A program made the position numbers and the translations under genes. A DNA stretch of 39,944 nt from JACZXC01 sp036447375 (GTDB lineage Bacteria; Myxococcota_A; UBA9160; SMWR01), in the NCBI GenBank assembly GCA_036447375.1, contig JAZFUU010000214.1, positions 1 to 39,944 of the forward strand, read 5' to 3'. Position 1 is the stretch's first letter. The number at the start of each line of letters is the position of its first letter. Below are positions 23,343-31,576 of the stretch, piece by piece. The notes beneath the pieces were generated by a model that was not told where the DNA came from, searched no databases, and was given only the letters and a program-made list of their open reading frames with translations.

Positions 23343-24029
23343 ATGGCAGCCATGAATGAGAACGCGATCGCAATTCTGGGGGGGACCGGTGATCAGGGGC
23401 TCGGGTTGGCGCTCCGATTCGCGCTGGCCGGCCGGCCGGTGGTGATCGGATCTCGCAAGCTCGATCGAGCGGTTGCGGCCGCCGAGAAGGTGCAGTCGAC
23501 GGTCTCGGGGGCCGTGGTTTCCGGGGTGGAAAACAGCGAGGCGGTGACCCTCGCGCCGCTGGTGATCCTATCGGTTCCCTTCGAGCACACGCCGGCCACG
23601 GTGAAAGGGATTCGCGACTCGCTCCGGCCCGAGCAGATCGTGGTCTCGATGGCCGTCCCGTTGGCCACGGCTATCGGGGATGGGGCGGTGCGGACCCTGG
23701 GAATCTGGCAGGGTTCCTGCGCCGAATTGGTCGCCGCCCTGGTTCCGAAGGGTGTGAGCGTCGTGTCGGCTTTCCAGAATGTGTCGGCGCACCGCCTGCA
23801 GGCCCTCGACGCAGCCGTCGAATGCGACGTCGTCGTGTCGGGCGCCAAACAACCGCGACAGCAGGTGATGGCGCTCTGTAGCCTGATTCCGGGCCTGCGC
23901 GCCGTCGACGGTGGGCCACTCTCGAACGCCCGAATCGTGGAATCGATCACCGCGTTGCTGATTGGACTGAACGCTCGCTACAAGGTTCCCGAAGGTCTCG
24001 GAATTCGACTCACCGGCCTGCCGGAGTGA
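23343..24029 (+). CDS. npdG: NADPH-dependent F420 reductase (F420H2:NADP oxidoreductase family)
   Basis: The 228-residue Rossmann protein opens with IAILGGTGDQGLGLALRFAL, the NADP-binding loop, followed by VVIGSRKLDRA; Ser and Arg after the second strand bind the NADP phosphate. This block and the segment VVSAFQNVSAHRLQAL are characteristic of the F420-dependent NADP reductase family. It moves hydride between NADP(H) and the deazaflavin F420. No cofactor F420 biosynthesis genes are in the window. The start is ATG 23343; ATG 23352 is an alternative. The palindromic element forms its upstream flank, and a 19-bp tandem repeat covers its stop codon. Confidence 0.85.
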   Translation: MAAMNENAIAILGGTGDQGLGLALRFALAGRPVVIGSRKLDRAVAAAEKVQSTVSGAVVSGVENSEAVTLAPLVILSVPFEHTPATVKGIRDSLRPEQIVVSMAVPLATAIGDGAVRTLGIWQGSCAELVAALVPKGVSVVSAFQNVSAHRLQALDAAVECDVVVSGAKQPRQQVMALCSLIPGLRAVDGGPLSNARIVESITALLIGLNARYKVPEGLGIRLTGLPE

Positions 24030-24057
24030 CCAGCCCAGGACCGAGTGACCAGCCCAG
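24024..24057 (+). repeat. Tandem direct repeat covering the npdG stop codon
   Basis: GAGTGACCAGCCCAG occurs at 24024-24038 and again at 24043-24057, a period of 19 bp. The TGA inside the first copy is the npdG stop. It looks like a small local duplication with no evident function. Confidence 0.7.
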
Positions 24058-24151
24058 CACGCGAAGGATCCCTGCGTCGGGATGGGCTCAGGCCGGCCAG
24101 CGTGGCACCCGTTCTGATCGAAACTCCAGTGCAAACGACGGCTTATAGAGA

Positions 24152-24198
24152 GGCCTGCGGGCGTGATTCCGATCGGTCGGGCTCGGCCCGCGGAGGCC
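24152..24198 (+). terminator. Candidate npdG terminator hairpin
   Basis: GGCC-T-GCGGGC (24152-24162) pairs with GCCCGC-GGA-GGCC (24186-24198); a CCGATCGG palindrome lies in the loop. It stands between npdG and the nrdJ control region. The stem is strong but no T run follows, so termination is uncertain. Confidence 0.35.
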
Positions 24199-24228
24199 CC
24201 GATTTCGGTTGGAAAAAATCGTGATAGA

Positions 24229-24276
24229 GGTCAAGGTGTTGTGGGTTCTACCTCGATCAGACCCCAGATTTTGTGG
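24229..24276 (+). promoter_or_regulatory. Two NrdR-like boxes upstream of nrdJ
   Basis: NrdR represses ribonucleotide reductase genes by binding pairs of 16-bp boxes whose core is C-x-A-x-AT-x-T-x-G. The box at 24261-24276 (ACCCCAGATTTTGTGG) keeps every core position, and the one at 24229-24244 (GGTCAAGGTGTTGTGG) keeps all but one. They start 32 bp apart, three helical turns, the spacing known for NrdR pairs. They lie just upstream of the predicted nrdJ promoter. This is pattern matching by eye; no NrdR gene is in the window. Confidence 0.5.
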
Positions 24277-24284
24277 ATTTCTAC

Positions 24285-24313
24285 TTGACTCCCCCAACGC
24301 CCGGGAGTACACA
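24285..24313 (+). promoter_or_regulatory. Predicted sigma-70 promoter of nrdJ
   Basis: TTGACT (24285-24290) and TACACA (24308-24313) are separated by 17 bp. The second NrdR-like box ends nine bases before the -35. Transcription would begin near 24320, at the first base of a long-range stem, and leave a leader of about 310 nt before nrdJ. Confidence 0.6.
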
Positions 24314-24320
24314 CATCCGG

Positions 24321-24459
24321 CGGAGATGAGGCATGTCCTTTCGGCGGCCTGGGGGGGTTCGATTACAGGCGGTCGTCGAGGGGAAGCGAGCCCGAGGCGG
24401 GATGGAGGACCCAATCCGAGTTCGGGGGCCCCGGCATACCGGGGCCTCTCTCATCTCCG
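24321..24459 (+). ncRNA. Structured leader RNA candidate upstream of nrdJ
   Basis: CGGAGATGAG (24321-24330) is exactly complementary to CTCATCTCCG (24450-24459), closing a domain of about 139 nt that starts at the predicted transcription start. Inside are GCCTG (24347-24351) with CAGGC (24366-24370), and a perfect 8-bp hairpin GGCCCCGG-CATA-CCGGGGCC (24427-24446). Downstream, AGACC-TTCG-GGTCT (24492-24505) forms a UUCG tetraloop hairpin. The rest of the 600-bp gap (24506-24632) shows no gene. No known riboswitch motif, including the cobalamin B12 box, is recognised. It may be an attenuator, a new riboswitch-like element, or an independent RNA. Confidence 0.4.
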
Positions 24460-24632
24460 GTGAGGTGACGCCTCGACCGTGAGGGTGCCTCAGACCTTCG
24501 GGTCTCCGGAGCGCGCCCACGACAGTCGCCACCTCTTGTTTGCTGACGGTTTTCGACCCTCGCGTGGGACCCCAGATGTTCCTCGCCGAGGGGGGTGTGT
24601 GATCGCCCAGCGAGTGACATAAGGGGGAAGGC

Positions 24633-27434
24633 GTGGACGGGCAGGGGATGAACGGCGGTGTCGACGGGCAGCAGGCAACGGGAACGGAGGACTTGCCTCG
24701 GCATCTTCGAACCGTCGGAAAACGAAAGCGGCAATCCGCCAAACCCCGCGGCGTTTCGATACCCCGCCATTTCACACGACCCGGAGAAGATCCCTTCGAT
24801 GCGGTGGAGTGGGTCCGCTGTACGGCCAAGATCACCAACGAACAGGGCGAGACCGTCTTCGAACAGACCGACGTCGAGGTTCCCAAGAGCTGGTCGCAGC
24901 TGGCGATAAACGTCGTTGTTTCGAAGTATTTTCGCGGCCACCTCGGAAAGCCGGAACGAGAGTACAGCGTCAAGCAGCTCATCGGTCGCGTCGTGGGCTG
25001 CCTGCGCGATTGGGGGAATCGATCCGGCTACTTCCTCACCCCTGAAGACTGCCAGACCTTCGTCGACGAGCTGACGCACATTCTCGTCACTCAGCGAATG
25101 GCCTTCAACAGTCCGGTCTGGTTCAACCTGGGCGTCAAGGGCACTCCTCAGCAGGCGAGTGCTTGCTTCATCAACTCCGTCGAGGACACGATGGAGTCCA
25201 TCATGGACCTGGCCAAGACCGAAGCGATGCTCTTCAAGGGGGGATCGGGCGCGGGGTCGAACCTGTCGCGGATCCGGTCCTCACGCGAACCTCTGGCTGG
25301 CGGGGGTACGGCGTCGGGCCCGGTCTCGTTCATGCGTGGCTTCGATTCCTTTGCGGGCGTGGTGAAATCGGGCGGAAAGACCCGCCGTGCTGCCAAGATG
25401 GTGATTCTCAATGTCGATCATCCGGACATTATGGAATTCATCCAGTGCAAGGCCAAGGAGGAGAAGAAGGCCTGGGCGCTGATCGATGCCGGCTTCGACG
25501 GGGGCTTCAACGTACCCGGGGGCGCCTATGACTCGGTCTACTACCAGAACGCCAATCACTCGGTTCGGGTCACGGATGCCTTCATGCACGCGACGCTGGC
25601 CGACGGCAAGTGGGAGACTCGGAGCGTCACCACCGGGGAGCTGTGTGACACCCTCGCGGCCCGGGAAGTCCTGAATGAGATGGCGGATGCCGCCTACGTC
25701 TGTGGAGATCCCGGCGTCCAATACGACACCACGATCAATCGTTGGAACCCGGTCAAGGCCTCGGGGCGGATCAACTCGAGCAATCCGTGTTCGGAGTACA
25801 TGTTCCTGGACGATACGGCTTGCAACCTGGCCAGCCTGAACCTGATGAGGTTCCTTGACGCCGATGCCGACGGCGGTTTCGATATCGCGGGATATCGGCG
25901 CGCGGCCTCACTGACGATCCTGGCTCAAGAGATCCTCGTCGATCACGCCGACTACCCGACAGTGCCCATCGCGCGGAATAGCCACCTCTATCGTCCGCTC
26001 GGTCTAGGGTACGCGAACCTCGGGGCGCTCCTGATGGCCTTTGGGCTGCCCTACGACAGCGACGAAGGTCGAAACCTCGCCGCGGCGCTCACGGCGGTCA
26101 TGTGCGGCCAGGCGTACGCCACCAGCGCTGAAATCGCCAGCTCGATGGGTCCATTCCGCCGCTTTCGAATGAACCGGAAGCCCTTCCTGGAAGTGATCGG
26201 AATGCACAAGGCCGCGGCCGATGAGATTCCGCAATCCGGGGTTCCCGAAGATCTGCGCACAGCGGCCCGGGAGGTCTGGGCGTTGGCCCTCGAATCCGGA
26301 CGCAAATGGGGCTTCAAGAACGCCCAGGTGACAGTGCTCGCACCGACGGGGACGATCGCCTTCATGATGGATTGCGACACGACCGGCGTCGAGCCGGACA
26401 TCGCGCTCATCAAATACAAGAAGCTCGTGGGCGGCGGTTTCATGAAGATCGTCAACAACACGGTTCCGATGGCCCTGCTCCGGCTCGGCTACTCCGAAGA
26501 GCAGAGTCGGGAGATCATCGCGTACATCGATGAGCATGAGACGATCGAGGGCGCGCCGGGGATGAACCCGGATCACCTTCCGGTCTTCGACTGTGCGTTC
26601 CGCGCCGAGAACGGGACACGCAGCATCGACTGGATGGGGCATCTGCGCATGATGGGTTCGGTGCAGCCTTTCATCTCGGGCGCCATCAGCAAGACCGTGA
26701 ATCTGCCCGAGAGCGCTACGGCCAACGATATCGCCCAAACCTACGTTGAGGGCTGGAGACTGGGCATCAAGGCCCTCGCCGTCTATCGGGACGGCAGCAA
26801 GCGCACCCAGCCCCTGAACGCCGGACGCGAGACCGCCAAGTCCGAGGCGGCGATCCGACCCGTGCGGCGCAAGCTGGAGGACGAGCGCGAGGCGATCACG
26901 CATAAATTCTCGATCGCGGGCCACGAGGGCTACCTCACCGTGGGCCTCTACACCGACCGCAAGCCCGGCGAGATATTCCTGCGCATGGCAAAGGAAGGCA
27001 GCACGGTCTCGGGCCTGATGGACACGATCGCCACGATGACGTCGATCGCGTTGCAATACGGCGTTCCGCTCAAGACCCTCGTCGACAAATTCAGCCACAC
27101 ACGCTTTGAGCCCTCGGGCTTTACGAACAATCGCGAGATACCCATCGCCAAGTCGGTGATGGACTATGTGTTTCGATATCTCGGAAATCGTTTCCTGCAG
27201 GGCGAGGCGGAAATCGCCGACGAGCAGGAGGTCGAGACCGAGGCGGCGGGGTTGGCGGCGACGGATCTGCAGCCGGTTGTGGCTGGGGGCTCGGGCGGGT
27301 GGCCGACTCGAACACCCTACGCGATCGTGAATCAGTCCGATGCGCCGACCTGCGCGGACTGCGGGGCGATCACGATTCGCAGTGGGACTTGTTACAAGTG
27401 CACGAACTGCGGCGGAACGAGCGGCTGCAGCTGA
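24633..27434 (+). CDS. nrdJ: Vitamin B12-dependent (class II) ribonucleotide reductase
   Basis: The enzyme reduces ribonucleotides to deoxyribonucleotides with adenosylcobalamin and needs no oxygen. The 933-residue protein has the redox Cys178 in ASACFINS, the radical-site triad Asn384-Cys386-Glu388 in SSNPCSEY, FNSPVWFNLGV, GGSGAGSNLSRIRS, APTGTIAFMMDCDTTG, and the C-terminal shuttle cysteines in CADCG, CYKCTNCG and SGCS. The length and the C-terminal zinc-ribbon-like part fit the NrdJ group of about 900-1200 residues. The start is GTG 24633 with AAGGGGGAAGG upstream; ATG 24648 is an alternative. It is controlled by the upstream region with NrdR-like boxes and a structured leader. Confidence 0.96.
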   Translation: MDGQGMNGGVDGQQATGTEDLPRHLRTVGKRKRQSAKPRGVSIPRHFTRPGEDPFDAVEWVRCTAKITNEQGETVFEQTDVEVPKSWSQLAINVVVSKYFRGHLGKPEREYSVKQLIGRVVGCLRDWGNRSGYFLTPEDCQTFVDELTHILVTQRMAFNSPVWFNLGVKGTPQQASACFINSVEDTMESIMDLAKTEAMLFKGGSGAGSNLSRIRSSREPLAGGGTASGPVSFMRGFDSFAGVVKSGGKTRRAAKMVILNVDHPDIMEFIQCKAKEEKKAWALIDAGFDGGFNVPGGAYDSVYYQNANHSVRVTDAFMHATLADGKWETRSVTTGELCDTLAAREVLNEMADAAYVCGDPGVQYDTTINRWNPVKASGRINSSNPCSEYMFLDDTACNLASLNLMRFLDADADGGFDIAGYRRAASLTILAQEILVDHADYPTVPIARNSHLYRPLGLGYANLGALLMAFGLPYDSDEGRNLAAALTAVMCGQAYATSAEIASSMGPFRRFRMNRKPFLEVIGMHKAAADEIPQSGVPEDLRTAAREVWALALESGRKWGFKNAQVTVLAPTGTIAFMMDCDTTGVEPDIALIKYKKLVGGGFMKIVNNTVPMALLRLGYSEEQSREIIAYIDEHETIEGAPGMNPDHLPVFDCAFRAENGTRSIDWMGHLRMMGSVQPFISGAISKTVNLPESATANDIAQTYVEGWRLGIKALAVYRDGSKRTQPLNAGRETAKSEAAIRPVRRKLEDEREAITHKFSIAGHEGYLTVGLYTDRKPGEIFLRMAKEGSTVSGLMDTIATMTSIALQYGVPLKTLVDKFSHTRFEPSGFTNNREIPIAKSVMDYVFRYLGNRFLQGEAEIADEQEVETEAAGLAATDLQPVVAGGSGGWPTRTPYAIVNQSDAPTCADCGAITIRSGTCYKCTNCGGTSGCS

Positions 27435-27559
27435 GAGGCATCCGTGAGTACGGCGTCTCTGACTGGGGGGTAAGGGGCGCCGGGGAGCGCGGAGACGTTC
27501 TGGTCGATTCGAGCGAGCCGCTGCGCGAACAGCGTTGCGGCGCGCGGACCGGAACACTC

Positions 27560-27585
27560 CGCGCTCCTTGTTTTCTCGGAGCGCG
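27560..27585 (+). terminator. Hairpin between nrdJ and sppA
   Basis: CGCGCTCC (27560-27567) pairs perfectly with GGAGCGCG (27578-27585) around a 10-base T-rich loop. It lies in the 209-bp gap after nrdJ. No T tract follows, so it may be a weak terminator or an attenuator ahead of sppA. Confidence 0.35.
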
Positions 27586-27643
27586 ACGCGACGGCGGGGC
27601 GTCCCGAATCGAAATCTCCGTAGCTCGCGGTGGGAGGGGCAGC

Positions 27644-28627
27644 GTGCGAAATCTCGTTTTCCGGCGGGTACTCGTTGTCGCTTCGATGTTCGTCATGCTG
27701 TCTTGTGCGGGCTGCATTTCGATCCATTTCCTGGATGGGGGCCCGCAACCCCTGGTGGAATCCGTCGTATACGGAACGTCGGGTCCCAAGATTCTCCTGC
27801 TCGACATCGAAGGGATGATCTCCGAAGCTGCCGAGGCGCGCGGCTTCTTGACCCCGCGAGGCGAGAGCACCGTGTCCCGGGTGCGGGAGCAGCTCGATCG
27901 CGCCCGCGAGGATTCCGGTGTGCGGGCGCTTCTGATCCGCATCAACAGCCCGGGCGGGACGGCGACGGCTAGCGACGTCATCTACCGGGAACTTCTCGAT
28001 TTCAAGCGAGAGCGCGGGATTCCCGTGGTCGCTCAGCTGATGGGGCTCGCGACATCCGGAGGCTACTACGTCGCCATGGCGTCGGATCGGATCTTTGCCC
28101 ATCCGACGACCGTGACCGGTTCGATCGGAGTGCGATTCTCCGGCGTGAACGTCAGCGGCCTGATGGACAAGCTGGGGATCGAGGATCAGACGATAACCGC
28201 CGGTGAGTTCAAGGATGCCGGGTCCCCGTTGCGCGCCATGGCCGCTGAGGAACGCGCCCAGATCCAATCGATCCTCGACGATCTCCACGATCGCTTCAAG
28301 GTCGTCGTGGCCGCGGGCCGGAGTGCGCTGGACGCCGAGCGCATCCAGAAGCTGGCCGACGGACGTATCTTCAGCGCAGTTCAGGCGCAGGCGAACGGGC
28401 TGGTCGATGAGGTCGGCTACCTAAAGGACGCCGTCGCCGAGATCGAACGCCGCGCTGGATTCGAATCATCGCGGGTCGTGACCTATCACAGACCAACCGA
28501 ATGGAGGCAGAACCTCTACACGCGGCCTCCAGTGCCTTCGCGGCTGCGCCTTGATCTGGTGTCGCCGTTTCTCGAGTTCCCGCGCCCGGGCTTTCTGTAT
28601 CTGTGGGCGCCGGGAGTTCGTCAGTAG
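27644..28627 (+). CDS. sppA: S49 family signal peptide peptidase (SppA-like), lipoprotein form
   Basis: The 327-residue serine protease has a Ser-Lys dyad: Ser138 in GLATSGGYYVAMAS and Lys190 in AGEFKDAGSP, 52 residues apart as in the single-domain SppA of Bacillus. RINSPGGTATASD and HPTTVTGSIGVRF are further family blocks. The N-terminus (RRVLVVASMFVMLSCAGC) is a signal peptide ending in a lipobox-like CAGC, so it may be a lipoprotein rather than a transmembrane anchor. The family degrades cleaved signal peptides at the membrane. The start is GTG 27644 after GGGAGGGG. The end overlaps or nearly touches the next gene, suggesting co-transcription. Confidence 0.92.
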   Translation: MRNLVFRRVLVVASMFVMLSCAGCISIHFLDGGPQPLVESVVYGTSGPKILLLDIEGMISEAAEARGFLTPRGESTVSRVREQLDRAREDSGVRALLIRINSPGGTATASDVIYRELLDFKRERGIPVVAQLMGLATSGGYYVAMASDRIFAHPTTVTGSIGVRFSGVNVSGLMDKLGIEDQTITAGEFKDAGSPLRAMAAEERAQIQSILDDLHDRFKVVVAAGRSALDAERIQKLADGRIFSAVQAQANGLVDEVGYLKDAVAEIERRAGFESSRVVTYHRPTEWRQNLYTRPPVPSRLRLDLVSPFLEFPRPGFLYLWAPGVRQ

Positions 28628-29511
28628 TCCCGGCGCCTGTCTTGACGGTAGAGGATTCCCGAGACCGGAGTCGACCGACCGCCCTGGAGCCGGGCGACTT
28701 CGCGGGCGCCTTGGCACCCGCGCTTCGCCAGGCCGCGTCCATCGCCGATGCGCTCGAGGGGCGCGTGCCCAACCGCCCCAAGCAGGGTGAGGCCACGCCG
28801 GTGAAAGCGGCCCTCACCATCGCCGATACCGCGAGTCAAGAGGCACTTCTGGTTCCGCTCCTCGAGCGCTATCCGCACGTCCGCCTCGCGGCGGAGGAAG
28901 ACACCCCCACGATTCGGAGATTCCCAACGGAGAGTCCGTTCCTCGTCGTCATCGATCCCATCGATGGGACGCTTCGTTTCTATCTCGAGGGCCTCGGCCC
29001 CTACGCGATCATGCTGGGTCTCGCGCGCGACGGGGAGTACGAAGCGGGGCTCGTCGCGATGCCACGGGAGCGGCTGTTTTTCGCCGCCGTTCGCGGGGAG
29101 GGCGCGACCCTGGCTTCGGGAGACACGCCGGCGAGGCCGGTCCGAGCCGAAGCGACCGGGAACCAGATCTTCGTCAATCACGATCTTCCGGAAGCAGCGT
29201 GCGAGAGTCTGCGCGGCGCTGGCTTCGAAGCGGTTCCCGCCGCTGGTGGCGCGATTTCGGTGGCCCCGCTGATTCCCGGTGTCCGCGCCGGGCTGCGCTG
29301 GGTGCGCGAGAGCGCTGCTGGCGTGAGCATCCGCGGTCGCATCGGCGTCCTGATCGCCGAGGAGGCCGGCGCTCTGGTGCGTACCGAGACGGGCAGCCGC
29401 TTTCCGCGAGACATCGATTCACCCGCCGCCGCGCTGCTGGTGGCGGCGAATGAAGCGGACGTGGCCGTGCTTCAGAACGCCCTGGCCGCCGCAGACCCGA
29501 GTCGCTCCTAG
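28603..29511 (+). CDS. Inositol-monophosphatase-family homologue with a degenerate metal site
   Basis: The protein of about 290-302 residues has AAEEDTPT (metal Glu) and VVIDPIDGTLRFYLEGLGP, the DPIDGT motif, and reads like a CysQ/IMPase. The third motif, normally PWDxAA with a metal-binding Asp before the helix leading to EAGG, reads SIRGRIGVLIAEEAGAL here, so Trp-Asp is replaced by Ile-Arg. Catalysis may therefore be altered or lost. The start is uncertain: GTG 28603 overlaps sppA by 25 bases, TTG 28642 does not; neither has a good ribosome-binding site. It is a second family member besides the complete one at 22310-23071. Substrate unknown. Confidence 0.75.
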   Translation: MGAGSSSVVPAPVLTVEDSRDRSRPTALEPGDFAGALAPALRQAASIADALEGRVPNRPKQGEATPVKAALTIADTASQEALLVPLLERYPHVRLAAEEDTPTIRRFPTESPFLVVIDPIDGTLRFYLEGLGPYAIMLGLARDGEYEAGLVAMPRERLFFAAVRGEGATLASGDTPARPVRAEATGNQIFVNHDLPEAACESLRGAGFEAVPAAGGAISVAPLIPGVRAGLRWVRESAAGVSIRGRIGVLIAEEAGALVRTETGSRFPRDIDSPAAALLVAANEADVAVLQNALAAADPSRS

Positions 29512-29578
29512 CACGTCGCGTAGACTACCCTGAACCTCCCATGGCGAGGCTTCGGGCAATCGGGCGGCGCCTGTCGTG

Positions 29579-31576
29579 ATGCGCAAGGCGCGCTTCCAGT
29601 GGCTCGGGCGCTGGCCGACAGTGATCGGAATCGTCTTGATCGCGGCCGCGGTGGCCAATTTTTTTGCGCGAGATGCCCGATTCGGTTCTGCGACCCAGTT
29701 TCTGGAGATTCCGCTGCGTCCGCTTCGGATTTCCGGCGCCCTGCGGGAGGCGGAAGCGATTCCGGCCAGCCCCGGTCAACTGTCGGGGTACAACCTACTC
29801 CTGGTCACTCTGGATACGACTCGGCCGGATCGGCTCGGTTGTTATGGAAATGATGAGATTCGAACGCCGGTCATGGACGCCCTCGCCCGCGACGGTGTGA
29901 TCTTCTCCAACGCCATCGCCACGACCCCCACAACGTTGCCTTCTCACGCGTCGATCATGACCGGCCTGTATCCCCACCACCATGGTTCCCGAAGCAACGG
30001 CCTGTTTCCGCTGGCGATGGAGGAGACGACCCTGGCCGAGGTGCTGTCCGCTGCCGGATACGCCACGGCCGCCATGGTGTCGGCGTTCGTGCTGGACTCG
30101 AAGTTCGGCCTGGATCAGGGCTTCGATGTGTACGACGACGAAATCCATTCGAAGAATCGTTCGAGCGGCGCCTATGAGCGAAGCGGGGACCAGACCACCG
30201 ACCGCGCGATTCAGTGGCTGCACGAAGGGCGAGCCGCTCCCTTTTTCTTGTGGGTCCACTACTACGACCCCCATGCCCCATACCGCCTGTCGGGTTCGGC
30301 TGCGAAGTCCGGTGGGGACAATCCCTATGACGAAGAGATCGCGTTCGTCGACGAGCAGGTGGGCCGGCTGCTGAAGGTTCTCGACGAGTTGGGGCGCACC
30401 GAAAAGACACTGGTCGTCGTGGTCGCCGATCACGGCGAGGGTCTGGGTGATCACGGCGAGTACAGTCACGGCGTCCTCCTGCACGACTCGACCCTCCGCG
30501 TACCGCTGATCATGCGCGCAGGACGCCAGCTGGGCGGAGGCGTCCACATCGGACGCCGCGTTTCGCAAGTGGATCTCGTACCCACCTTGCTGTCGCTGCT
30601 CGGAATTACCCCGCCCGACGGCCTGGACGGGTTCGATCTCACCCGCCGCGGCGAGGGGGGGCGCGCGATCTTCGCCGAAACGCTCCACGCTCTGGCGAAA
30701 TTCGGCTGGGCGCCCCTTGTCGCCGTCTACGCGGGCGATCACAAGCTGATTCGCGGGCCCAACCCCGAGTTCTACGATCTGTCGGAGGATCCGCTCGAGC
30801 GCCAGAATGCCTACGACGAGTACCGGGTGCGGGCTTCCTCGATGCACGAGGAGTTGACTCGGTTCTTTGGGCACGACATCGACGCGGCCCTGACGCTGCA
30901 GGGCGCCCTGGTGCCGAATGCTCGGGATCGGCTCGGATTGCAGGCCCTGGGCTACGCCGTCGACAACGCCGGCACATTTCCTGTCGCCGAGGCCCGGTTG
31001 GACCCCAAGGAGATGCTTCCCGTTCTCAATGAGGTGGAGGCGCTGGCACTCGAAGAGCCAGGCCGGGAGAATCTCGCGCGGCTCGAAACGATTTCCCGCG
31101 ACTGGCCAGACTACGCCCCCACGTTCCGCCTGCTCGGCCGCTGGTACCTCGAACGCGGTCGGCTGCGCGAGGCCGAGCGGGCGAGCCGTCGGGCGATTGA
31201 CCTGGCGCCCGGCGTACCGTCGGCGATCGTCGTGTTGGCGCAGGCTCTGATCCGATCCGGCGAAACCGGCGAAGCCCGCGCTCTGCTGCAACCGGTGGTC
31301 GTCGCAGATCCGGGGGACTTCGAGGCTCACTACAGTCTCGGCGTTCTCCTGTTGAACGATGGAGAGGTCGAGGAAGCCGCCGATCATCTGCGGGTTGCGT
31401 TCGAAATCGATGCGGGGGATCCACGCAGCCTCGAACCCCTGCTTCGAGCCATGCGGGGTGCCGACCGGCGACCCGAGCTTCGCAGGCTGCTCACGGCCCA
31501 TCTGGACGCCGATCCGGATCTGGCCCACGTTTCTGCAGCGCTCGCGCAGCTGCGCCCCGCACGCTCCGGGAAATAA
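29579..31576 (+). CDS. Sulfatase/alkaline-phosphatase-superfamily enzyme fused to TPR repeats
   Basis: The 665-residue protein has an N-terminal hydrophobic segment (about residues 11-31), so it is probably anchored and faces the periplasm. The sulfatase-like domain shows LLLVTLDTTRPDRLGCYG (metal Asp), TTLPSHASIMTG, VHYYDPHAPY and VVVVADHGEGLGDHGE (metal Asp/His). The formylglycine position, normally Cys or Ser in C-x-P-S-R, is Thr119 in T-L-P-S-H, so it cannot be matured to formylglycine; a Thr nucleophile as in phosphoethanolamine or LtaS-type transferases is possible. From about residue 500 come tetratricopeptide-like repeats (YLERGRLREAERASRRAIDL, LGVLLLNDGEVEEAADHLRV). The start is ATG 29579 or GTG 29576. 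Confidence 0.87.
   Translation: MRKARFQWLGRWPTVIGIVLIAAAVANFFARDARFGSATQFLEIPLRPLRISGALREAEAIPASPGQLSGYNLLLVTLDTTRPDRLGCYGNDEIRTPVMDALARDGVIFSNAIATTPTTLPSHASIMTGLYPHHHGSRSNGLFPLAMEETTLAEVLSAAGYATAAMVSAFVLDSKFGLDQGFDVYDDEIHSKNRSSGAYERSGDQTTDRAIQWLHEGRAAPFFLWVHYYDPHAPYRLSGSAAKSGGDNPYDEEIAFVDEQVGRLLKVLDELGRTEKTLVVVVADHGEGLGDHGEYSHGVLLHDSTLRVPLIMRAGRQLGGGVHIGRRVSQVDLVPTLLSLLGITPPDGLDGFDLTRRGEGGRAIFAETLHALAKFGWAPLVAVYAGDHKLIRGPNPEFYDLSEDPLERQNAYDEYRVRASSMHEELTRFFGHDIDAALTLQGALVPNARDRLGLQALGYAVDNAGTFPVAEARLDPKEMLPVLNEVEALALEEPGRENLARLETISRDWPDYAPTFRLLGRWYLERGRLREAERASRRAIDLAPGVPSAIVVLAQALIRSGETGEARALLQPVVVADPGDFEAHYSLGVLLLNDGEVEEAADHLRVAFEIDAGDPRSLEPLLRAMRGADRRPELRRLLTAHLDADPDLAHVSAALAQLRPARSGK

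Noticed and set aside
24133..24200. tRNA gene in the gap before nrdJ
   Set aside because: The GCGGGC/GCCCGC stem does not build a cloverleaf and no T-arm or anticodon arm is present. I found no tRNA or rRNA in the other gaps either.
24209..24463. Small plus-strand frame in the nrdJ control region
   Set aside because: It runs across the NrdR-like boxes, the promoter and the structured leader, and has no protein features.
24321..24632. Cobalamin riboswitch upstream of nrdJ
   Set aside because: The B12-box and GCCACTG-type conserved blocks were looked for and not found, so I only call a structured leader.
22204..24632. CRISPR array or prophage attachment site among the repeats
   Set aside because: Repeats are single pairs or palindromes, with no regular spacers, no cas genes and no integrase or tRNA nearby.
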